Of a stretch of DNA of 6,590 bases, positions 1 to 4,990 are shown in pieces (the first letter of the stretch is position 1; the number at the start of each line of letters is the position of its first letter). The DNA lies in assembly GCA_030669465.1 (NCBI GenBank), contig DAOVDN010000060.1, forward strand, positions 1 to 6,590, read 5' to 3'. A program made the translations under genes and the position numbers. The notes under the pieces are model-generated. The model was not told the origin of the DNA, did not search any database, and saw only the letters and a list, made by a program, of their open reading frames with translations. This DNA is from Desulfobacterales bacterium. GTDB taxonomy: Bacteria; Desulfobacterota; Desulfobacteria; Desulfobacterales; ETH-SRB1.

Positions 1-10
1 CGTATATATA

Positions 11-16
11 GAGGAG
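11..16 (+). promoter_or_regulatory. Ribosome binding site for the GTG-started hydrolase gene
   Basis: GAGGAG lies six bases before the GTG at 23. It decides the start, because no ATG begins the conserved N-terminus. Confidence 0.75.
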
Positions 17-22
17 TTCATT

Positions 23-568
23 GTGCCTTCGGCAATTTCACATGCAGCTGTTGCGGTTGCTGCTGGGGTAGCATTCGCACCACGGGATGTTCCCAACCAT
101 TTCTGGTCCCTATCTATAGTCTGTTCAATTATTCCTGATGCTGACGTAATTGGCCTTTACTTTGGTATCCCATACGGCCATTTTTTCGGGCATAGAGGAT
201 TTTTCCATTCACCATTTTTTGCTTTATTACTGGCTATTTTTTGCGTTGGTATCTTCTTCGGTAACGTAGATATATTCTCTCGGCAATGGTTCTTCTATTT
301 CGTTTTCTTTTTCTTGTTATCAGCGAGTCACGGCATCCTCGATGCCTTCACAAATGGAGGTTTGGGAATTGCTTTGTTATCTCCTTTTGATAATACGAGA
401 TATTTTTTTCCATGGAGACCAATAATGGTTTCTCCGATTGGTATTAAAGGTTTCTTTAGCAAATGGGGCTTACTCGTTACTAAAAGTGAGCTTTTATGGG
501 TGTGGCTGCCTTCGTTCTTGATCGCTCTTGTTTCAACTGTTATTCGTGTTATAATGGCAAGGCGATAG
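23..568 (+). CDS. YdjM-family inner-membrane putative metal-dependent hydrolase
   Basis: This 181-residue protein resembles the YdjM/DUF457 family of membrane-bound, putatively metal-dependent hydrolases; no substrate is established for the family. Visible family signatures are an N-terminal SAISHAAVAVAAG with His7, PDAD at residues 38-41, HRGFFHS at 57-63, SHGILD with His103 and Asp107, and an RYFFPWRPI segment at about 126-134 followed by SPIG. The spaced His and Asp residues are the likely metal ligands (inference). Hydrophobic stretches at about 29-46, 65-81, 89-102 and 157-176 suggest three or four membrane segments, so it should sit in the inner membrane. The start is GTG at 23, chosen because GAGGAG (11-16) lies six bases upstream and the protein begins with the conserved motif. 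The window begins only 22 bases upstream, so its promoter and any operon partner are not visible. The gene is noticeably T-rich compared with recN. Confidence 0.85.
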   Translation: MPSAISHAAVAVAAGVAFAPRDVPNHFWSLSIVCSIIPDADVIGLYFGIPYGHFFGHRGFFHSPFFALLLAIFCVGIFFGNVDIFSRQWFFYFVFFFLLSASHGILDAFTNGGLGIALLSPFDNTRYFFPWRPIMVSPIGIKGFFSKWGLLVTKSELLWVWLPSFLIALVSTVIRVIMARR

Positions 569-579
569 AGAAAGCGAAG

Positions 580-591
580 ACGCACAGGCAG
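580..591 (+). repeat. Half copy of a REP-like repeat (12-mer acgcacaggcag)
   Basis: The 12 bases here are identical to positions 4934-4945, where they form the right arm of a hairpin. The left arm is absent at this site, so it looks like a partial or decayed copy. It lies 11 bases after the hydrolase stop codon. Two identical 12-mers in 6.6 kb, both intergenic, are unlikely by chance. Membership of a genome-wide repeat family is inference. Confidence 0.5.
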
Positions 592-613
592 GTCAGATCG
601 AACAAATCTGACC
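591..613 (+). repeat. Perfect 8-bp inverted repeat (hairpin) after the hydrolase gene
   Basis: GGTCAGAT (591-598) and ATCTGACC (606-613) are exact reverse complements around a 7-base loop. The hairpin lies 22 bases past the hydrolase stop and directly abuts the REP-like half copy. No T-run follows on either strand, so it is not a standard intrinsic terminator. It could protect a transcript 3' end or be an end of a repeat element (inference). Confidence 0.6.
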
Positions 614-676
614 CAAATCTATGCGCCTACTTGTGGAAGTTATTTCGTCCCTGTTCCTAAGCATGCGGAGTACCCG

Positions 677-1375
677 ATGATCATTTCCACTTATCAGCCA
701 TTTTTCTCCCCTTTTCCAGCCTTTTTTTACAAGGCCTATCTTTCAGATTTTATGGTTATCCTGGATGACGTTCAATTCCCGCTACGAACAACGTGGACCA
801 CTAGAAATCGCTTTAAAAATGACCAGGGCACCCTGTGGATCACGATCCCGGTATGGAAGAAAGGTCTGGGTCTGCAGCAGATTAATCAGGTGCGAATATG
901 CCACCAGGGCAACTGGAGGAAAAAGCATCTTGCCAGCCTGAAAACCTCCTATGCTAACGCCCCTTACTTGAGGAAGCATCTTGATGTCGTACAGGAAATG
1001 TTCTCGGCAAGATTCAAGAAACTTGTTGATCTTAACCTTATGATCATCCAATATTTGAAAGAACAACTGAAGATCGACACCCCATTGGTATTGCAATCCG
1101 ATTTGGGTGTTTCCGCCACGGGCAATGAGCTTTTGATAGAGATTTGTCGAAAAATGCGGGCATCCAGCTACCTGACCCAGGCTGCCGCAAAGAAATATCT
1201 CGACGCTCGGCTGTTCGACGAAGCAGGTATCGAGTTAAAGTTTTTTGTGCCCCCGTCTCCTGTTTACCCACAGCTCTGGGGAGATTTTGTCCATGACCTT
1301 TCTGCCTTTGACCTTCTTTTCAATTGCGGGCCGAAAAGCCATGAAATCCTTTGTGACTCACTCCACCACCTATAG
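677..1375 (+). CDS. WbqC-like family protein
   Basis: This 232-residue protein matches the WbqC-like family along its whole length. The family is often encoded in surface-polysaccharide or O-antigen gene clusters, but its biochemical role is not firmly known, so none is assigned. Signatures seen are STYQPFF at the N-terminus (residues 4-10), ILDDVQF (28-34), RNRFK (43-47), LWITIPV (53-59), KKYLDARLFDEAGIEL (172-187) and the C-terminal block YPQLWGDF...LSAFDLLFNCG (197-218). It has no signal peptide or membrane segment, so it is probably cytoplasmic. The length is normal for the family. The ATG at 677 is preceded by CGGAG (666-670) at six bases and starts at the expected N-terminal motif. No glycosyltransferase or sugar-biosynthesis gene is adjacent, so a polysaccharide role is not supported by context here. 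Its stop lies three bases from the stop of the converging fusA-like gene. Confidence 0.88.
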   Translation: MIISTYQPFFSPFPAFFYKAYLSDFMVILDDVQFPLRTTWTTRNRFKNDQGTLWITIPVWKKGLGLQQINQVRICHQGNWRKKHLASLKTSYANAPYLRKHLDVVQEMFSARFKKLVDLNLMIIQYLKEQLKIDTPLVLQSDLGVSATGNELLIEICRKMRASSYLTQAAAKKYLDARLFDEAGIELKFFVPPSPVYPQLWGDFVHDLSAFDLLFNCGPKSHEILCDSLHHL

Positions 1376-1378
1376 ATT

Positions 1379-3412
1379 TTAGCTTTTATCAAAATGCGAA
1401 AACTTCATTGTAAATGTTCCTCTTCCCTGTGTAGCTGACCTTAATGAAGTTGAATAGCCGAACATGCTTGAAAGGGGAACGATCGCCTTTATTACCTGTA
1501 TCCCTATTTTGGACTCTATGGATTCAATCTTTCCGCCGCGGGAATTAAGGTCGCCGATTACATCTCCCATAAAAGATTCCGGAACAAATATTTCTACATT
1601 CATAATCGGGCTAAGGAGAAAAGGTTTCCCATTTGCGAGTGCTTCTTTGCACGCCATGGAAGCGCTAACAGTATATGCCAGTTCCGTACCAAGCGATTCC
1701 TTGCATGATCCTCCTGTGAGAACAGCTTCAACATCGACAACCGGATAGCCCATCAGTGTTCCGCTTTCTAAAGATTGCCTTATCCCCTTTTCGATGGCAG
1801 GTATGAAAACTTCCGGTATTGTCTCGCCGGTTATTTCTGATCTGAATCTCTTGCCCGTTCCTCTCTTAAGTGGTTTCAGTTTTAAGCTGACTTCACCAAA
1901 ATGGTGCTGTCCTGTAACCTCTTTGTCAAATACTGCAGAAGCCTCAACCTCTTTCTCAATGGTCTCTCTGTAAACAACTTGAGGCTTTCCCACATTTACG
2001 CTGGTCTTAAATTCACGCTGCATACGGCTGATTATAATCTCGAGATGAAGCTCTCCCATACCCGACAAAATTGTTTGCCCTGTATCTTCATCCTTTCGAA
2101 CCTTTAATGTCGGATCTTCTGCAATGAATTTATTAAGAACCTCGTCAAGTTTTTCCTGGTCGGCATGAGTTTTCGGCTCAACAGCAACAGAAATGACAGG
2201 TTCGTAAAACTCCATCTTTTCCAGCAAAACAGGATGATTGATAGAGCAGAGAGTGTCGCCTGTAGAAGACTGCTTTAATCCGACAATCCCTACAATGCTA
2301 CCTGCGCCTGCCTCATCGATTCGATCCCTTTTGTTGGCGTGCATCCTTAATATACGCGAGAGTTTTTCTTTTGTTTTGCGAAGAGGATTGTATACATCCT
2401 CTCTTACTTTCATTTTTCCGCTGTAGATTCTAACATAGGACAGCTTCCTCCCTTCCATCATGGATACCTTGAATATGAGTGCAGCAAGCGGCTGCGTATC
2501 TTTGGCCGTGCATTCAAGAGTCTTCCCTGTTTCAGGGTGCAATCCTTTGATAGGGGGAATATCGGCAGGACTTGGAAGGAACTGGACAATAGCATCAATG
2601 AGAGGCTGTATCCCTTTATTTTTCAGGGCGCTGCCGCATAAGACAGGAACCAGTTTCAGACCTATAGTTGCCCTTCGTATTGCATCGAGAAGGCTTTTTG
2701 TGGAAATTGGAGCTTCAGATAAATAGGCTTCCATAATTTCAACATCAACTTCAGCTATTGTTTCAACAAGTTTTTCACGATATTCTTCGGCCTTTTCACG
2801 ATATTCTTGAGATATATCTCTGGTTGTGTAAGTTGCTCCCAGGGTCTCATCATTCCAGACTATCTGTTTCATATCGATCAGATCTATGACGCCGGCAAAG
2901 TCTTCTTCCAGACCGACAGGGAGTTGCAAAATAAGAGGGTTTGCATTCAGCTTCTCTTTCATCATTTTAATAGCGCCAAAAAAATCAGCTCCGACTCTGT
3001 CCAGCTTATTGATAAAGGCAATTTTTGGAACAAGGTATTTGTCGGCCTGGCGCCATACTGTTTCCGACTGTGGTTCTACACCTCCGACAGCGCAAAATAC
3101 TCCTACAGCGCCGTCAAGCACCCTCAACGAACGTTCTACTTCGATTGTAAAATCTACATGCCCAGGGGTATCTATGATCTGGATCTCGCTCCCTTTCCAG
3201 TGGCAAGTGGTAACGGCAGATGTAATAGTAATGCCGCGCTCCTGCTCATCAGGCATCCAGTCCATCACAGCTTCACCATCATGAACCTCTCCTATTTTGT
3301 GGGAGCTGCCTGTATAGTAAAGCACTCGTTCCGTTACGGTTGTCTTCCCGGCATCAATATGCGCTATAATGCCGATATTTCGTATTTTATTAATTCTATC
3401 TGTTTTTTTCAT
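1379..3412 (-). CDS. fusA: Elongation factor G paralogue (translational GTPase)
   Basis: This 677-residue, full-length EF-G-type GTPase would act on the ribosome in the cytoplasm. The G domain shows the P-loop AHIDAGKT (17-24), switch I RGITITSA (59-66), DTPGH (81-85), NKLD (135-138) and the SAL motif (261-263). Domain II starts near 308, domain III near 405 and carries GMGELHLE (451-458), domain IV near 474 and domain V near 600, ending in an [12 protein letters not shown] block. It is about 20-25 residues shorter than typical EF-G. It is not in a str operon (no rpsL, rpsG or tuf), and both domain IV tip loops diverge: the usual SGGRGQYGHV is [10 protein letters not shown] (499-508), and the usual GSYHDVDSSE is [10 protein letters not shown] (568-577), with Lys571 in place of the conserved tip His. 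I therefore infer a second, specialised EF-G rather than the housekeeping copy. The ATG overlaps the GerMN stop as ATGA, with no ribosome binding site of its own, so coupling is likely. Confidence 0.95.
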   Translation of the reverse strand: MKKTDRINKIRNIGIIAHIDAGKTTVTERVLYYTGSSHKIGEVHDGEAVMDWMPDEQERGITITSAVTTCHWKGSEIQIIDTPGHVDFTIEVERSLRVLDGAVGVFCAVGGVEPQSETVWRQADKYLVPKIAFINKLDRVGADFFGAIKMMKEKLNANPLILQLPVGLEEDFAGVIDLIDMKQIVWNDETLGATYTTRDISQEYREKAEEYREKLVETIAEVDVEIMEAYLSEAPISTKSLLDAIRRATIGLKLVPVLCGSALKNKGIQPLIDAIVQFLPSPADIPPIKGLHPETGKTLECTAKDTQPLAALIFKVSMMEGRKLSYVRIYSGKMKVREDVYNPLRKTKEKLSRILRMHANKRDRIDEAGAGSIVGIVGLKQSSTGDTLCSINHPVLLEKMEFYEPVISVAVEPKTHADQEKLDEVLNKFIAEDPTLKVRKDEDTGQTILSGMGELHLEIIISRMQREFKTSVNVGKPQVVYRETIEKEVEASAVFDKEVTGQHHFGEVSLKLKPLKRGTGKRFRSEITGETIPEVFIPAIEKGIRQSLESGTLMGYPVVDVEAVLTGGSCKESLGTELAYTVSASMACKEALANGKPFLLSPIMNVEIFVPESFMGDVIGDLNSRGGKIESIESKIGIQVIKAIVPLSSMFGYSTSLRSATQGRGTFTMKFSHFDKS
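3409..3412 (-). promoter_or_regulatory. ATGA stop/start overlap coupling GerMN and EF-G genes
   Basis: On the minus strand the TGA stop of the GerMN gene shares bases with the ATG of the EF-G gene. The preceding bases (GCTTTTGATACG) hold no Shine-Dalgarno-like purine run. EF-G translation therefore probably depends on ribosomes finishing the GerMN gene. The overlap is read directly; the coupling is inference. Confidence 0.65.
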
Positions 3413-3930
3413 CGTATCAAAAGCATATTAGCTTTAAATGGAAGGCGCAGATCAATATGACCGGCCAGGGTCATGGATTCACGCCCTTCTATAAGTATCT
3501 TTACGGCATTTATTTCGGAAATATTCAAAATTAGTGAATTAACTATTGAATATATTGTAATAATTTCCGATTTACTTCCACCCGGATGCTGCTCTTTAAT
3601 TGTTTTTGTTATATCTACATAAGCAGTTCCGTCTTGTGTAACATAAAGCGCTCTGAGCATTGTGCCGGCAGGGATTGTACGCATAAGTCCTTCCCGGGGT
3701 CCGTCTATCAGGGCATTGATTATGATTTTGCCAAATTCCACCGGGTCGGCGGAATGAAAAAGGACTCTTTCTTCTGCAATCAGAAAGGAGTTTTCCTTGT
3801 CTGCAAAATATAGATGTACAACCGGCCTGTCAGATTCTTGTGTATCTGCAGCCTGGACTTTTTGACAGAAGATGATGTCTTCAGCTATAATAGCTAAAAC
3901 AGCATATAATACACAGCGCTTTATGCTCAT
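3409..3930 (-). CDS. Exported GerMN-domain protein
   Basis: This 173-residue protein has an N-terminal Sec-type signal peptide: MSIKR, then a hydrophobic core to about residue 22, and likely cleavage after VQA (25-27). The mature part is one GerMN domain, recognised by VVHLYFAD (37-44), LIAEERV (50-56), [17 protein letters not shown] (74-90), the AYVDITKTI stretch (103-111), [25 protein letters not shown] (126-150) and a C-terminal HIDLRLPF. The domain was named from the Bacillus spore-germination protein GerM. It also occurs in many non-sporulating bacteria, often with cell-wall amidase domains, and its exact role there is unknown. It presumably works in the periplasm. No lipobox is clear: Cys6 and Cys22 are not in an L-x-x-C context suited to lipidation. 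The last four bases overlap the start of the EF-G gene (ATGA). A weak GGTAAG precedes its ATG. It is probably cotranscribed with the EF-G gene. Confidence 0.85.
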   Translation of the reverse strand: MSIKRCVLYAVLAIIAEDIIFCQKVQAADTQESDRPVVHLYFADKENSFLIAEERVLFHSADPVEFGKIIINALIDGPREGLMRTIPAGTMLRALYVTQDGTAYVDITKTIKEQHPGGSKSEIITIYSIVNSLILNISEINAVKILIEGRESMTLAGHIDLRLPFKANMLLIR

Positions 3931-3961
3931 AATCTTACCAGGCCAAAGTTGACAGCAGCAT

Positions 3962-3990
3962 TCTTTAAGCCAGCATACTTAATATGTCAA
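3962..3990 (-). promoter_or_regulatory. Candidate promoter for the GerMN/EF-G gene pair
   Basis: On the minus strand a perfect TTGACA (3990-3985) is followed after 17 bases by TAAAGA (3967-3962), a poor -10 box with three of six consensus matches. Initiation would fall about 25 bases before the GerMN ATG. The spacing is right but the -10 is weak, and read-through from rsmG across the 92-base gap is an alternative. Confidence 0.35.
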
Positions 3991-4022
3991 GAAAAGATGG
4001 GATTGTTGCAGAGCGGTTTGCA

Positions 4023-4703
4023 TTAACTCCTTAAAATAACAATAGACCTTTTTAATCCAAGGTAAGGAAGAGTATATTTTTCCACAGTCAAAGAAAAATT
4101 GTCTTTTAATATGTTTGGATATTTTGTGGCAAGCAAACGCACAGATTCGATTTCCTCTTTGGTTGATAACCCTTTTAAAGCAATAATGATCCCGTCTTTT
4201 GCAAGTAATGGCAATGCCATCAAAACAAAGGTATCCAGAGAAGAAAGAGCGCGACATATAATAACATCAAAGGCATTTACAAAGGCCGGATCACCGGCAA
4301 GTTCATCTGCTCTGATGTGGCGTGCCTCAATATTTTTAAGTTTGAGATTTCTGATTACATGTTTTAAAAAACTTACCTTTTTGTGTGAAGCATCTATAAG
4401 TGTAACGGATAAAGACGGAATCAGGATCTTAAGGACAATTCCGGGAAAGCCTCCTCCTGAGCCGATATCCAGCATCGATGCGTCAGGCGGTATAATATTG
4501 GCCGGAGCTATTGAATCCAGAAAATGTTTGACAGCCACTTCCAGTGGGTCGGTAATGGCAGTAAGATTGATCTTTTTGTTCCAGTTTATAAGTTCCCCGG
4601 CATGGATTGCAAATTGATCTGTTTTATCCCGGTCAATATGAATATCAAAGGCTTTGGCACCATCCCTTATAATGCTCTTCCATTTTTTTGATCCGATTTC
4701 CAT
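4023..4703 (-). CDS. rsmG: 16S rRNA (guanine-N7) methyltransferase RsmG
   Basis: RsmG (GidB) transfers a methyl group from SAM to N7 of a guanine in the 530 loop of 16S rRNA (G527 in E. coli numbering). In other bacteria its loss gives low-level streptomycin resistance. The protein shows the RsmG N-terminal motif WNKKINLTAITDP followed by HFLDSIAP, the SAM-binding loop MLDIGSGGGFPGIVLK (about residues 77-92), LIDASHKKVSFLKHV (about 102-116) and FDVIICRALSSL (about 145-156). I chose the ATG at 4703, giving 226 residues. An in-frame TTG at 4763 would add 20 residues, but these are encoded by a 10-bp tandem repeat, resemble nothing in the family and lie outside the usual length of roughly 205-220. 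Neither start has a strong ribosome binding site. It is not beside mnmG or parAB, its common neighbours elsewhere. Downstream on the same strand are the GerMN and EF-G genes. Confidence 0.93.
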   Translation of the reverse strand: MEIGSKKWKSIIRDGAKAFDIHIDRDKTDQFAIHAGELINWNKKINLTAITDPLEVAVKHFLDSIAPANIIPPDASMLDIGSGGGFPGIVLKILIPSLSVTLIDASHKKVSFLKHVIRNLKLKNIEARHIRADELAGDPAFVNAFDVIICRALSSLDTFVLMALPLLAKDGIIIALKGLSTKEEIESVRLLATKYPNILKDNFSLTVEKYTLPYLGLKRSIVILRS

Positions 4704-4727
4704 ATAAAATTTACGTAATAGTTCAGC

Positions 4728-4757
4728 CACGAATGAACACGAATTTACACAAATAAC
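4728..4757. repeat. Three tandem 10-bp units beginning CAC
   Basis: The units CACGAATGAA (4728-4737), CACGAATTTA (4738-4747) and CACAAATAAC (4748-4757) follow one another exactly, and each starts with CAC and keeps an AAT at the same place. The array lies in the leader of rsmG. I recall similar CACGAATgaaCACGAATt strings between genes of many environmental bacterial genomes (memory, not checked). It explains the spurious N-terminal extension of the rsmG frame. Confidence 0.7.
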
Positions 4758-4798
4758 GTTCAAAATTTTTCATTCAAAACGAACTTTTTCATGTTTTT

Positions 4799-4827
4799 AT
4801 AATATCAGGAGGAACAGCAAAAGGCAA
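4799..4827 (-). promoter_or_regulatory. Candidate sigma-70-type promoter for rsmG
   Basis: On the minus strand TTGCCT (4827-4822, four of six matches) is separated by exactly 17 bases from TATTAT (4804-4799, five of six matches), in an AT-rich stretch. Transcription would begin near 4792, giving an approximately 90-base leader to the ATG at 4703 that contains the 10-bp repeats. It is predicted from consensus only. Confidence 0.5.
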
Positions 4828-4866
4828 TAAGGAACATCTTCTCTGCCCTTGCCTTCGGCTAATACT

Positions 4867-4880
4867 TATGCTAACGCATA
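4867..4880. repeat. Small perfect palindrome TATGC-TAAC-GCATA
   Basis: A 5-bp stem with a 4-base loop, upstream of recN. Short enough to be chance alone, but it is the first of three palindromes within 76 bases. Confidence 0.35.
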
Positions 4881-4904
4881 GTGCATTAACAGGATTCACG
4901 TATA

Positions 4905-4945
4905 GGGGCTTTCACCCCACCTGTCTGCGTGCAACGCACAGGCAG
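4905..4945 (+). repeat. REP-like palindromic repeat upstream of recN
   Basis: Two adjoining stems are seen. GGGG/CCCC pairs around CTTTCA (4905-4918). The larger one pairs CCTGT (4920-4924) with ACAGG (4938-4942) and GCGT (4927-4930) with ACGC (4934-4937) around a GCA loop, with a two-base bulge (CT, 4925-4926). The 12-mer at 4934-4945 recurs at 580-591. An imperfect GC-rich palindrome of this size, intergenic and duplicated in part, resembles REP/BIME elements moved by REP-associated (RAYT) transposases. No transposase is present in the window. It ends 45 bases before recN and could also affect recN mRNA. Confidence 0.55.
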
Positions 4946-4990
4946 ATAAGTTTAGGCTCTAAGTTCATCAAATGGTTGATCGGATGGAAT

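Larger units (their letters stand above)
4704..4990. other. Divergent rsmG/recN intergenic region
   Basis: These 287 bases separate the divergent rsmG and recN genes. From left to right they hold the 10-bp tandem repeats, the candidate rsmG promoter, and the palindrome cluster at 4867-4942. I see no coding sequence with support. No convincing -35/-10 pair for recN and no recognisable LexA operator is visible, although recN is SOS-controlled in many bacteria. Confidence 0.6.

Noticed and set aside
782..1271. Two minus-strand open frames inside the WbqC gene
   Set aside because: They are shadows of the WbqC reading frame, which carries family motifs throughout.
2807..3460. A 217-codon open frame on the + strand opposite the EF-G gene, with several shorter ones at 1464-2726 and 2886-3284
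   Set aside because: They lie fully antisense to, or across the start of, a clearly conserved EF-G gene, and their translations show no family motif.
3979..4023. 14-codon frame starting at an ATG overlapping the rsmG stop (TAATG), with AAGGAG at 4032-4027
   Set aside because: AAGGAG is part of the rsmG coding sequence and sits only 3 bases from the ATG. The peptide (MQTALQQSHLFLTY) has no recognisable feature. A coupled leader peptide is not excluded but not supported.
4099..4617. A 172-codon open frame on the + strand
   Set aside because: It is antisense to the conserved core of rsmG and its translation resembles no protein I know.
4704..4763. TTG start at 4763 giving a 246-residue RsmG
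   Set aside because: The extra 20 residues come from the 10-bp tandem repeat, are absent from the family as I know it, and the ATG at 4703 gives a normal RsmG N-terminus.
4761..4793. 10-codon minus-strand frame (MKKFVLNEKF) just after the predicted rsmG transcription start
   Set aside because: It has no ribosome binding site, and a frame this short in AT-rich leader DNA is expected by chance.
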